Source: Azolla caroliniana (Eukaryota; Polypodiophyta). From it: a stretch of DNA of 64,000 nucleotides. The stretch is from assembly GCA_043228905.1 (NCBI GenBank), contig JBHGNT010000006.1, positions 9,858,001 to 9,922,000 of the forward strand, given 5' to 3'. Of the stretch, positions 34,554-45,400 are shown one piece after another. The notes beneath the pieces are model-generated. The model was given only the letters and a program-made list of their open reading frames with translations, was not told the origin of the DNA and ran no database searches. Both the position numbers and the translations under genes were made by a program. How positions within the stretch are numbered: position 1 is the stretch's first letter; every line of letters starts with the position of its first letter.

Positions 34554-34885
34554 TGTCAATGACTAACGTTGAATCCCCTGAAAGGGACCAAGGAGGTTAC
34601 AAGTATTTATACAAGTTCTGAGATTGAGTATCTCTAGAATATACTTGAGAAATATCTCTAGAATATACCCATCTAGAATACACCATAGAATATTTCTAGA
34701 ATACACTAAAAGCTCTAGAATATTCTGGAATGTATATATGCTAGAATATACAATACTCTATTATATACAAACACATGCTCATATCTAGATGGGTGAGCAT
34801 GATGTCTTGTAGATGTGAGGTTGCAGGTTCAATCCTTACTAATTATGTATTTGACGTCAATGTCACGAATCACTGTGTCGTGACA
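34554..34885 (-). repeat. possible divergent solo LTR of the chromovirus family
   Basis: This runs from TGTCAATGACTAACG to GTCGTGACA on the plus strand. Read on the minus strand it has an antisense tRNA-like block (GATTGAACCTGC), several TTCTAGAAT-type heat-shock half-sites (34630-34740) and a TATA box (TATAAATACTTG, about 34597-34608). A GATTCAACG stretch follows, in the position of GTTCAACG in elements A and B. The flanking 5-mers do not match, so the call is tentative. Confidence 0.35.
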
Positions 34886-35140
34886 ATATCAATCTAAAAG
34901 AGGCGGATTAGCTTCAAACAACATGTCAAACAAGAATCTAAATTTTTGATGACATATTTGACATCAATGTCACGAGTCACTGTGTTGCTTCAAGCGACAT
35001 GTCAAACAAGAATCTAAATTTTTTATGACATATTTGACATCAATGTCACGAGTCACTGTGTCGTGACAATATCGATCTAAAAGAGGCAGATTGGCTTCAA
35101 ATGGTATGTCAAACAAGAATCTAAAGTTTTGATGATTCCT
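34845..35140. repeat. tandem units with TGTCACGA(A/G)TCACTGTGT
   Basis: Three partial units share TTGAC(G/A)TCAATGTCACGA, CACTGTGTCGTGACAATATC, ATCTAAAAGAGGC(G/A)GATT and CATGTCAAACAAGAATCTAAA. Similar sequence also occurs near 34190-34250. It is non-coding. Confidence 0.7.
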
Positions 35141-35210
35141 TCAAGAATATGTATGCTTTCCACATGTAATGGTACTAAAGTGGTTAGTGTGGACCATATG
35201 TATACATGGT

Positions 35211-35497
35211 AGGAGAAGTCTCCTCGACATTTTTGCTCATTGTTACTCTAGTCGGTAGTGAGGGTTTCATGTTTGTGGTAACAATAAACATTTGTAATCA
35301 TGCTCCTACATTCACGTTGAGTCAATGCATGGCACAAATTTCCTAAAGTGTACATGGGAGGAGAAGTCTCCTCGACATTTTTACTCATTGTTACTCTAGT
35401 CGGTAGTGAGGGTGTCATGTTTGTGGTAGCAATAAACATTTGTAATCATGCTTGTACATTCACGTTGAGTCAATGCATGGCACAAATTTTCTAAAGT
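35211..35497. repeat. 147-bp tandem duplication
   Basis: Two adjacent copies (about 35211-35357 and 35358-35497) share GGAGAAGTCTCCTCGACATT, CTCTAGTCGGTAGTGAGGGT and CACGTTGAGTCAATGCATGG with very few differences, so the duplication is fairly recent. Confidence 0.9.
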
Positions 35498-35756
35498 AAA
35501 AATCTCCATCATCGAGGGAGTGTATATTTTGACTTTAACACAAGACCAATAGGGGAGCTCTTTCGGTTTTAGAGAAATTAGTGTGTTTTCTAAACTTGAA
35601 GAATTGCACAATCCATTGACCAGCAAACTTGACGCATGCTATTTAAACTTGGTTAAACTATCAATCTCAACACGTATCTTCACAACGTCAGATAAACATC
35701 TTAGTATTCCCCTCTATATTCGCGACAACAATAGGCATTCCATTTGTCAATGCACT

Positions 35757-36155
35757 TGTCAAGATGAATATACGGAAGCTAAATAGCTCTCAATTGGCTT
35801 AGTTAGATAGCAACAGAAATCATAGAGAATGGAATATACAGAGTGGGTGACAGAGAGACAAAGACAGAGAGAGCAAGACAATGAATCTCTATTTCAAAAA
35901 GCTCTGTAAAAACTCTATACATACAATGAGCTCTATGAGCACTTTTATACAAGTCCTTAAAGGACTGATAGAAGTACTGACAAGTACTTCAATGTTCGTA
36001 CCAAGTGACAAACACTAACTCCTAAAAATATGCCTACGTATTAGACTAGGATCGTAGGCCTCTAACGGCGTACCAGTTACACTCAGATCCGGACACTGAA
36101 CCGGCTCTTGGCTTATTCGGCCGATCCGGATCATGTTGAGCTTGCTCATTCAACA
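35757..36155 (-). repeat. 3' LTR of copia C, minus orientation
   Basis: On the minus strand this starts TGTTGAATGAGCAAGCTCAA directly after the purine tract CTTGAGGGGGAG, and has a TATA box (TTGTATAAAAGTGCTC, about 35941-35956). Downstream it resembles the leader of the D LTR (CTCTCTCTGTCT, CATTCTCTATG). The end at 35757 (TCTTGACA on the minus strand) is inferred. Confidence 0.65.
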
Positions 36156-36807
36156 CTCCCCCTCAAGCTCAACTTGAGGTCGGATTGTAGTGCCAGTGTC
36201 CGTCGGTCCTTTCCTCCGGCACCTCCTAGCATCTTCACGCCTCGGTCGTGCTCCCCGACCCGTCCAATCCCGCTTTCCACGACTTGTCCAGCTCCGCGCA
36301 CCTTGATCTTCTCAATCGGCTTGTCTGCTCATTAGGCCCATCTCAGCTCCTTTGTTGCTGTGACTTCGGTGCTTCTCGACCCGTCGGTTACTCTATGTCG
36401 GATTCGACTTCCATTGCCTTCTCGTCCATTTGGCCTTCAGTTGATTTGGCTCCTCTGAATCAGCTACCTTCGATTCATTCCAGCTCTTGTCTAAATTGAC
36501 TATCTACAATTTGTCTTCAATCTTCAGTCCTTTCATAACATCACACCACGTTCGGGTCTTGGCCTTCCCATTCTGGTCGGCTCTGTCCTTCCCGACTTTG
36601 CCGCCGTTGCCGCTAGTTCCGACTTTTTCAGATGTGTCGACTTCTTCAGTTGACTCGGTTCCCTTTTTCTTCTTGTCTCCGACTACTTCTCTGATACCTT
36701 TACATGTCCTCCTGATTCCTATTCCGATTCTCCCCCTCAAGTTAGGCATGTCGAGGTGTTGTAAATTGAGTGCACTTGAGAATTGTCGTAACTTGTTGAG
36801 ACCAAGG
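36156..36807 (-). other. 3' region of copia C
   Basis: The pol frame ends here after B: LVLNKLRQFS-type sequence and MPNLRGRIGIGIRRTCK on the minus strand, then a Lys/Thr-rich stretch to about 36504. The remaining ~350 bp to the LTR are non-coding, with a polypurine tract at 36156-36169. Confidence 0.6.
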
Positions 36808-37238
36808 TGTCAGGAATAGTACTAAAACAGAGATGGAATTAGTACTAAGAACAGCAGTACTATTAGTACTAAGAGGACGGGACTGCGTAAGATTCCCGAG
36901 AGAGGAAGTGAGAAGAGGAGAGAGAGAGAGATAGCGAGAATGAGAGAGATGATGACAGCAGCTATATATTATGTGAAAAGATAAGTACAAGCGGCTAAGA
37001 GGCTTAAGACTGGCGTTGAACCAATTTGGTTCAAAACAATGCCTTGTGCCTCCTTTTATAGTGTTTTTAGGAATAATCTTGAAGCTTCTAGAATGTTCCA
37101 GAGAGATCTGGAATATACATCAATTTTCTATGATAAAGTATAAATGAAAATAATATCCTACAAAATACAATTCCTAATCTAATGGTAAGAGCTCGACCCA
37201 TGTAGCATAAAGTCATGGGTTCGAGTCTTGCCATGACA
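36808..37238 (-). repeat. 3' LTR of chromovirus B
   Basis: On the minus strand this starts TGTCATGGCAAGACTCG and ends TTCCTGACA. It contains the antisense tRNA-like block, the heat-shock element GAACATTCTAGAAGCTTC, TATA (37053-37060), the primer-complement AAATTGGTTCAA (37016-37027) and AGTACTAA repeats near its end. It differs from the 5' LTR at three sites, one of them in a spacer of the heat-shock element, so the element's consensus bases are kept. Confidence 0.95.
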
Positions 37239-37249
37239 CTATCTCCCCC

Positions 37250-40200
37250 TTAAAGACGACGAGTGGAACGAGTCGGCGCTAACTGCGGACCGGGTTTGTC
37301 CGGATACTTTCGGTGGAAATCAGCAAGAAGATCTTGTGCATTGGCAACATTCTCGACGGGTTCCCAAGTACGTTCGCTCGGACTATAACCGAGCCAATCG
37401 ACCAAGTAATAAAGTTTGTTGCGAACAAGTTTGGAATCGAGGATGGCAGCAACTTCATACTCCGGGCCGGCGTCCAACTCCAGCGGGGGCGGCGGTGGTG
37501 TCACACGATCGGGAATGGTGTTTGCTTTATAAGGTTCAAGAAGAGAACAATGGAAAACCGGATGTATCTGAAGCTGCGGAGGGAGATCCAGGCGGAAGGT
37601 GACATCATTAATCTTCCCCGTAATACGGAAAGGACCGAGTCGTCGATAATCCAACTTGTCGCACGGTCGAGTAGTCTTGATGTGACGACGTAAGAGCCAT
37701 ACTCGATCTCCGATGGCAAAAGAGGAGGGAATCCGATGACGATCCGCATAAGTCTTCTGTGTGTTTTGAGCATGACGAAGGTGAGTAAAGAGATCCATCT
37801 GGATCTTGCGTAGCCTCTCCAAATGGTCCTCGGCACGAGGGTTGGTAGGTAGCTCCGGAGTGTCGATCACCGACCAACGAGGATGGAAACCGGTATAAGC
37901 GAGAAATGGGGAGACCCGAGTCGAGGAATGAATAGCATTATTATACGCAAACTCCGCAAAGTGGAGAATCTCGGCCCAATCGTCCTGTTGATAACTCAGG
38001 AAACACCGGAGATATTGCTCCAACGTTTGGTTTGTTCGTTCCGCCTGTCCGTCAGTTTGAGGATGGTAGCCGGAGGAGAGGTTGCAGGAGACCTTGAGCA
38101 TCCTGAAGAGATGCTGCCAAAATTTGGAGACAAATTGCGGGCCTCGGTCACTGATAATACTGTCTGGTAGGCCATGATGCCGAAATACCTCACGCATAAC
38201 AAGAGCGGCGGTTTCCTCGCTAGTGATGGCCTTAGTACATGGCACAAAATGTGCCATCTTCGTATATCGATCGACGACGGTTAGGATAGCATCGAACCCC
38301 TTCGAGACCGGCAGATCTGTAATAAAATCAAGACAAATAGACTGCCATGGCTTACTTGGAATTGGTAAAGGTTCCAACAAGCCATATGGATGGTGTCATG
38401 GCATCTTTGCTCGGCAGCAAGCATCATAGGTCCGAACGTAGTCGTCGACAAAACGGCGCATGTGGGGCCACCAAAAAGATCGCTGCACTAACTCCAACGT
38501 CTTGGTACTACCGAAATGTCCCGCCGTATGGGTGTCGTGACAATGTTGGACGATTTGAAGGCGACAGGAGCAATCGGGGACATATACGCGCTTTTTAAAG
38601 AATAACAAACCATCATGATATTCGAATTGTCGGTAGTCAATACCTGGTTGTTGAGACTGAGAACAGGATGCCCGAGAAGTATCAATGTGCGCTAGGATGT
38701 CTTGAGCAAAACTATCCGTCTTCAAGGTTGCACGTATGTCATCGGTAATCCGTGAATCCATCGGGGTGTGAAAAATCCGCGTCGTGTGCAATCGTGTTGG
38801 TCCCAAGATTACTTGCTTTTGATTATCAAATGTTGCGTCACCAAGACGAGGTGCAAGATGTGAACGCCGTGATAGTGCATCTGCTTTTCCTTGCTGCTTC
38901 CCCGGTCGATATGTGATTTCGAAGTTGAAACGCGTGAGGAATTGCGCCCACCGAGCTTGCCGTCGATTTAGTACGCGAGCGTTCTGAAAATAAGCAAGAT
39001 TTTTATGATCGCTAAAGACAATGACCTGATGTGGAGAGCCCTCCAAGAAATGCCGCCATTGTACAAATGAATCCACGATGGCTAATAACTCCTTGTCATG
39101 TATTTCGTAGTTGATTTCTGCGACATTGAATTTGCGCGAATGGAAAGCCACCGGATGCAACTCTTCTTTATCGCCTTGTTGAGAAAGGATGCTACCGAGG
39201 GCGAAATCTGATGCGTCGGCCTCCATGATGAATGGTTTGCTTGTATCCACATGAGCTAGAATCAGTGCTGATGTAAAGGCTTTCTTAAGATGCCGAAAAG
39301 CCATATCTGCTTCGATGGACCAAAGAAATGCTTGGCCCTTCTTCGTAAGTTGTGTGAGAGGTAAAATAATCTTCGAGTAATCCTGTATAAACTTACGGTA
39401 GAAGTTAGCAAAGCCTAGAAAACATTGTACATCTCGTACCGACCGTGGAATTTGCCACTCTAGTACAGTTTGGATTTTAGCTGGATCCATGGCGATGCCC
39501 TTTGAGGAGATGACGTAGCCTAGAAATTCCACTTGCTTGCAGTCAAAGCTACATTTCTCTAGCTTGGCATAAAGACCATTCTCGTGGAGTCGCTTTAGTA
39601 CTAATAGTACATGAGAATCGTGCTCTTCCTGGGTCTTCGAATAAATCAACAGATCATCCACATAAATGATCAAACAGATATCCAAGAGGTCTCTGAATAT
39701 ATCATTTGCCATGTGTTGGAAGACTGCGGGTGCATTGGTTAGGCCAAACGGCATAACAGTATACTCGAAATGCCCATACCGCGTGCGAAAAGTGGTCTTC
39801 CACTCATCTCCCGGTCGGATCCGCACGAGATTATACGCTCCTCGTAGGTCGATTTTAGTAAAAAACTTGGCACCATTAACTCGCTCTAAAAGACTTGATA
39901 TAAGAGGAAGTGCATACCTATTCCGGATGGTGACTTTATTCAATCCGCGGTAATCAACGACAAGACGAAGTGAGCCATCTTTCTTCTTGACAAAGAAGAT
40001 GGGTGCACCGGCCGGAGATTTCGAATGACGGATGAACCCACTTGCCAAGTTCTCCTCTATGTAGGCTCGAAGGACTTCTAACTCGGTGGGTGACAAGTTG
40101 TAAATTGGTCCCCATGGTGGCTCGGTTCCTGGTTGTAAATCGATGGGACAGTCATAGGGACGGTGATGAGGAAGGGTACCGGCTTTTACCTTGTCAAATA

Positions 40201-40831
40201 CATCGGCATAAGGATGATATTTTGCCGGAAGTTGTATTGAGGAGTCCTTCTTAATAGTGCTAGAAGGATGTACTGATATGGCAAATAGGAACATTGCCTC
40301 CTTGGGTCCTTCTTCGCGTAGTTGATGGAGTGAAATGGTCGAAACTCGGTGAGTTGATTCTTGGGGTGGTCGATATCGGACTTCTCTTGTTCTCCAATCT
40401 ATGGCTGGATTATGTAATTCAAGCCAAGGTAATCCAAGGACAATGGGATGCTCTGGACTACTAATTATATTAAATGATATTATACACACAAAACTACCTA
40501 GGACAACTTGAATGGGTTCTGATTCTTCTACAATATTCCCGGAAGCAATGGGACGACCATCAATGACCACTACAGATGCGGGACAAGGAAGTTTTCTTAA
40601 GGATATATGAGAAGCTTGGGCAAAATTTCGATCCATGAAACAGGAATTAGCTCCGGAATCTAAAAGTGCTAGGACGGTTACTGGGGGAGTACTTTTAGTA
40701 CTAACAATGACTTGGGCTAGGAACACATTGCTAACTTGCTTGGAAGGAATGGAACCACTAATGGGCTGTACAGATCTAGGGCTGCTGTCCAACCAAATGG
40801 CTCCTATTTTGGCTGGACTCAATCGTTTAAC
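37250..40831 (-). pseudogene. chromovirus B pol (protease-RT-RNaseH-integrase-chromodomain)
   Basis: The reading frame is entered from gag at GTTAAAC (40825-40831) by a -1 shift. Motifs in order are protease LLDSGANSCFMD, reverse transcriptase VVDYRGLNKVT and IIYVDDLLIYS, RNase H EADASDFALGSIL, integrase zinc finger (HDTHTAGH, then CCRAK) and core (DFITDLPVS, DRGPQFVSKFW, NQTLEQYLR). GPY/F-type (RRLGPFRI) and chromodomain (YEVAAILDSKL, YYLVDWLGYSPSERTWEP) follow. A TGA after CCRAKMP (about 38393-38395), where element A has CGA (Arg), separates an 808-codon part from a 376-codon part. This C-to-T change at a CpG is the only break I see. The protein would otherwise cut, copy and integrate the element. 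Confidence 0.92.
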
Positions 40832-41976
40832 TCTTCATCTAATTGACTAAGGATTTCAAATTTATTTGAGATACTTGGGCTATTAGTACTATGAATACTA
40901 TCTGACACTCTATTAGTACTATTAATACTATCAGACACTCCAAAGGGAAGAATTGACTCGGGTTTAGTACAGGCGACGATTTGATTTACCTGTCTTCTTG
41001 GCCTATGGGGACAATTGATGGCGATATGTCCTGGTCCACCGCAATAAAGACATAATCGATTGGCACGTCGTCGTTGCTTTTCTTCTTCCGATAACGGGCC
41101 GCGTCGACGCATGGTATCGATCTCCATCGGTGTCGAAGTATTTGCTTGAGGTGTGTCTCGTGCAAACGGTTTAGCCGCGACTGCGGCGTAAGTGGGCTCT
41201 GGCCTCGAGCGTGGTATCTGTAATTGACGTTCTGAACGCCGTTCAAAAAGGCGGTTGTCACATCGAACTGCTCGACTGATTGCCTCCGTAAGAGACTTTG
41301 GTTCTTCGGGGAAAGTTAGAAGTAGATCTTTGACATCGTTTCGCAAGCCATAGCGAAACTGCTCCATTAGTGCTTGATCATCCCAGGGTATATCTGAAGC
41401 AAGTAGGCGGAAATCCGCCGCGTAGGTAGAGGCTGGACGATCGCCTTGACGCAATCGCTGGATCTTGTTGATCGCCGTCCTGATGCTGTCGGTGTCTCCA
41501 AAGCGGGCTTTAAACTCACCAATAAAATCTTCAAAGTTATTAAGTAAGGGTGATTGTTTTTCTAGAAGCGGAGCAAACCATGCCAAGGCTGAGCCGCTAA
41601 GTAGCGTGCCTATTAGGCCGACTCGAGATGCATCAGTGGGATATCGGGAAGGATGCATCTGGATGACTAAGCGTACCTGATTAAGGAATCCCCGGAATTG
41701 CGAACGCGTTCCATCAAATTTCACAGGAAGTCCAATCTTGGGCTCTTTATGAAATCCTTGGGGACTGGATCCTTGTTGTTGCAATGCTGCTTCGAGTTGT
41801 TGTACCCGTAACGCTAACTCCCCATGTTGTTGTTGCGTTTGTTGTTTTTCTAGAGCGATTTGTTGCAGATCCCCTATCAGCCGTTGGTTTTCTTGTTCCA
41901 GGGCAACAAACTTTTCTTTTAGGCACTGTAGCTCGGAGAAAACGGATTGGTATTCTTGGGCGCTAACAGTAGCCAT
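40819..41976 (-). CDS. chromovirus B Gag, intact
   Basis: This 385-residue protein starts MATVSAQEYQSVFSE. Residues about 8-65 form a Gln/Glu-rich coiled coil. A capsid-like domain follows (KIGLPVKFDGTRSQFRGFLN, LLSGSALAWFAPLLEKQSPL, RLRQGDRPASTYAADFRLLA, AVRCDNRLFERRSER), then a single CCHC knuckle CLYCGGPGHIAINC near residue 315. The capsid-domain style with its F-D-G-x-R-xx-F and ALAWFAPLLE signatures recalls sushi/Tf1-group and fungal chromovirus Gags; that comparison is from memory. It is about 80-85% identical by eye to the Gag of A. The TGA stop (40819-40821) follows the GTTAAAC slippery heptamer. Confidence 0.9.
   Translation of the reverse strand: MATVSAQEYQSVFSELQCLKEKFVALEQENQRLIGDLQQIALEKQQTQQQHGELALRVQQLEAALQQQGSSPQGFHKEPKIGLPVKFDGTRSQFRGFLNQVRLVIQMHPSRYPTDASRVGLIGTLLSGSALAWFAPLLEKQSPLLNNFEDFIGEFKARFGDTDSIRTAINKIQRLRQGDRPASTYAADFRLLASDIPWDDQALMEQFRYGLRNDVKDLLLTFPEEPKSLTEAISRAVRCDNRLFERRSERQLQIPRSRPEPTYAAVAAKPFARDTPQANTSTPMEIDTMRRRGPLSEEEKQRRRANRLCLYCGGPGHIAINCPHRPRRQVNQIVACTKPESILPFGVSDSINSTNRVSDSIHSTNSPSISNKFEILSQLDEELND
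40825..40831 (-). other. GTTAAAC slippery heptamer, gag-pol junction of B
   Basis: Gag codons read ..G TTA AAC GAT TGA. A -1 slip at TTA-AAC continues CGA TTG AGT CCA GCC, which is the pol frame. The same heptamer, spacing and result occur in element A. GUUAAAC is a known -1 frameshift heptamer type in viruses. Confidence 0.75.
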
Positions 41977-42031
41977 GGTATAGGGAAAAGGGTAGGAGGA
42001 TGAGGGAGAGTGACAAGTAGGCTAGAGGGAG

Positions 42032-42043
42032 AAATTGGTTCAA
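42032..42043 (-). other. self-complementary primer site of B
   Basis: On the minus strand TTGAACCAATTT lies two bases after the 5' LTR. It is the exact complement of AAATTGGTTCAA in the LTR (42254-42265), which starts 33 nt downstream of the first T of TATAAAAG. It does not match TGGTATCAGAGC or another tRNA end known to me. Confidence 0.75.
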
Positions 42044-42045
42044 AC

Positions 42046-42476
42046 TGTCAGGAATAGTACTAAAACAGAGATGGAATTAGTACTAAGAATAGCAGTACTA
42101 TTAGTACTAAGAGGACGGGACTGCGTAAGATTCCCGAGAGAGGAAGTGAGAAGAGGAGAGAGAGAGAGATAGCGAGAATGAGAGAGATGATGACAGCAGC
42201 TATATATTATGTGAAAAGATAAGTACAAGCGGCTAAGAGGCTTAAGACTGGCGTTGAACCAATTTGGTTCAAAACAATGCCTTGTGCCTCCTTTTATAGT
42301 GTTTTTAGGAATAATCTTGAATCTTCTAGAATGTTCCAGAGAGATTTGGAATATACATCAATTTTCTATGATAAAGTATAAATGAAAATAATATCCTACA
42401 AAATACAATTCCTAATCTAATGGTAAGAGCTCGACCCATGTAGCATAAAGTCATGGGTTCGAGTCTTGCCATGACA
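42046..42476 (-). repeat. 5' LTR of chromovirus B
   Basis: 431 bp, TGTCATGG...TTCCTGACA on the minus strand, outer edge fixed by the duplication CAAGG. Key positions are the tRNA-like antisense block (about 42418-42470), the heat-shock element GAACATTCTAGAAGATTC (42319-42336), TATA (42291-42298) and the predicted RNA 5' end at AAATTGG (42265). TAGTACTA palindromes lie in the last 80 bp. Confidence 0.95.
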
Positions 42477-42481
42477 CAAGG

Positions 42482-45400
42482 GGTTTGGTAAAGATATCGG
42501 CAATTTGCCGATTTGTCGAAACATACACAAGTTCCACTTCACCAAAGAGGACTCGCTCATAGACAAAATGATATTGCACCTCAATGTGCTTAGTCTGGGT
42601 GTGGAAGACGGGGTTCTTCGCCAACTGGATACTGCCGAGGTTGTCGCAATAGATCATTGTCGGATCAGACACCTCCACCTGCAGATGCTTCAATAGCCGC
42701 TTGAGTCATATGGCTTTGCATGTTGTGACAACCGTTCCTCTATACTCAGCCTCCATGCTCGACAGGGCAACTATCGGTTGCTTCTTGTTGCTCCAAGCGA
42801 CCGCAACGCTACCAAGTGAAAAGGAAAATCCAGATGTTGACATGCGATCGCTGGCATTTCTGGCCCAATCAGCATGTGTATATCCAACTAATTGTTCAGC
42901 AACACCGGTCTGATATAGCAACCCCCTATCCTTAGTGCCGCTGACATTCTAGAGTATTCCTTGTGCACATTGAAGGTGCTCTGTGGTCGGCTAGGACATG
43001 AACTGAGTGATCATGCTGACCGGGTAGTTGAGGTTCGGTCGGGTGATTGTCAGGAACAGAAGGCTTTCGACTATCTGTCGGAACCGTTTTGGGTCACATG
43101 CCATTCCGGAGTTGGGGCGAAGCTTGACATTTCTGTCCAAAGGAGTTGTGACGGATTTGCACTCTGTCATTCCGAACTTGAAAAGCATACTCAACACATA
43201 ATGTTGTTGGCTGATTAATATACCTTTGTGAGTACAGATCACTTCGATCCCAAGGAAGTAATGAAGATTCCCCCTTGATGTCGAACGATACCGCTAGTTG
43301 GGACTTCACACGACCGATTTCCTCTGGGTCGGCACCGGCGATGACTAAATCGTCAACATAAAGTAAAAGACTTACTAGCCCATTCCGACCTTGCCGGATG
43401 AAGAGTGAAGAGTCTGACTTGGATGTAACAAACCCCATCTGATGCAGGCACTACGTGATCTTCGCGTTGCGTAAAGGGACTTCTTCGGTCAGCATACAAC
43501 TGACATATTCATTCCGAACTGAAATCAGGGTGGCTGCACCATGTAGATTTGTTCCTCAAGTTCTCCCTGCAGGAATGTGTTCTTCACATCCATCTAGTGC
43601 AAATGTCAACCTTTCGCCATGGCAACCACAAGCAAGACACGAATGGTTGTCATCTTCGCGACCGGCGCGAACATCTCATTGTAGTTGATGCCGTGTTGCT
43701 GCGCATAGCCCTTGGCCACTAACCAGGCCTTGTACCGGTTGATGAAGACATTGACGTTGTACTTTATCTTGTACACCCACCTGCATCCAATCGGCTTCAC
43801 ACCCTTTAGAGCATCAACCAAGTCCCATGTTTTGTTCTCTGCTAAGGCATGCATCTCTTCCTCCATGGCAACACGGCACTTTCATGATGTACACATAATG
43901 ATGCGCCATGTATTCGTTATATTCGTATCGAGCTATTGGGTTCTTCTTGACGCAACTTTTGCTCTATTGATTTGATGGCTCTTTTTGCCGACGCCGACCT
44001 CTTCTCCGGAGGTCTGTCTTCACTCTTTCCGGAGTCAGATTCACTCCAATCCAACTCTTCTTTGTCAGTGTCGTATTCCGACATCTTCTTCTTCCCTTTT
44101 TCCTTCCACATGAACTGTCTCCTCTGTTCCTTGTATAGGGAGAGCATGGCCGAGTCTCCACTACTCGCCAGCTCTTCATCTGACTGGTCGATCCAACTTA
44201 GTCTCTCATTCGGCCCACTTAGCCGGAATGAGGTCGAACTCTCTTCTAGAGATCTGATTTCTTCTTCGTCCAGAGGCATCTCTGCCTCATTGACCTCATC
44301 TTCAGAGATCGGAATAGAGTTGTTGGTTGGAAACAAAGACAAGTACCATGAAGTTGGTTCGTCGAAGACGACATTGCGGCTTATCTAGGCCTGTTTGGTT
44401 CAAGGGTTATAACATTTATATCCCTCCCGCTTGTTCGAGTAGCCAATCAAGATACACTTCTCGACTTTGGTGTCTAGCTTCCTCTGCTTCTCCTTCAGCA
44501 CATGCACATAGGTGATGCTTCTGAACACCCTCAAGTGTCCAAGTTTCGGTTTCTTTCTAAAGTACAACTCATGTGGTGACACTCCATTTGTAGATGGTTT
44601 CTTTCTGATTTTGCTAGTAGACGGCTGTTCGGACCGCTTCGGCCCAATAAAAATTTGGCATATTCTTTTCTTCAAGCATTGCCCGTGCCACCTCCTTTAT
44701 CGTTCGGTTCTTCCGTTCGGCCAACCGTTCTACTCCGATGTGTATTTGCAAGAGAATTCTCGTCGAATTTCTTCCTTCTGCAGATAACTCGTGAACTAGT
44801 TAGAAAAGTACTCCTTTCCACCGTCGGACCTTAGGCACTTGACTTTTCTTTCAGTTTCCCTTTCGGCAAGGGTCTTCACCTATTTCCTATTTCCTATTTC
44901 CTATTTCGGCAAGGGTCTTCACCTTCGCTCTTCTTTGTGATCAAGAACGCCCAGGTGTGCCGAGTGTAGTCATTGATGAAGGTTACAAAGTAACGGCTTC
45001 TTCCAATGCTCACGTTCTATGCTGGTCCCCATACATCCGAATGGATTAAGTCAAGCTGATTTTGGCTCCAATTTCGCTCGTTGGGGAATGGAAGTCGGTG
45101 CTGCTTCCCTGACTGACAAGCTTCACAGACTTGGCCGTTCTGACCATTAAATTTCAGTAATCGAAAACAATGTTCTTTGTCTCCATTTCCCAAAACCACG
45201 AGAAGTTCACATGATCGAACTGTTTGTGCCATAGGTCGATATCCGACTCAACCTTTTGCCCCTTTGTGAACATAACGGTTTTGACTTTGTTGGTATCGAG
45301 GATGAACATCCTCCCGTCCTAGCAGCCTTGCGCAATAACTTGGCCCTCTTCCTCGATGAAGCACCTGAGATGTGTGAATTGAACTTGCAACCCCTGGTCA

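Larger units (their letters stand above)
36808..42476 (-). mobile_element. Ty3/gypsy chromovirus B, complete with one nonsense codon
   Basis: The element is 5,669 bp with two 431-bp LTRs (36808-37238 and 42046-42476) that differ at three positions. The 5-bp target duplication is CAAGG (36803-36807 and 42477-42481). It is inserted in the end of copia C pol. The order gag, protease, reverse transcriptase, RNase H, integrase, chromodomain fits chromoviruses. It has a self-complementary rather than tRNA-type primer site, a polypurine tract AAGGGGGAGATAG (37239-37251), a GTTAAAC frameshift site, and only one disabling stop, in the integrase. Confidence 0.95.

Noticed and set aside
34845-35497. CRISPR-like array
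   Set aside because: The repeats are long, diverged, unevenly spaced tandem duplications in a plant genome, without short identical repeats and unique spacers.
36504-36749. Extra envelope-like gene at the 3' end of copia C
   Set aside because: The Lys/Thr-rich frame simply continues the end of pol (MPNLRGRIGIG), has no signal peptide or membrane segment, and stops after 81 codons.
37313-40254. Plus-strand open frames across chromovirus B
   Set aside because: They are shadows of the minus-strand pol gene and carry no motif.
42418-42476. tRNA gene
   Set aside because: A- and B-box-like sequences are present, but acceptor and anticodon stems do not form, and the module is part of the LTR end of chromovirus B.
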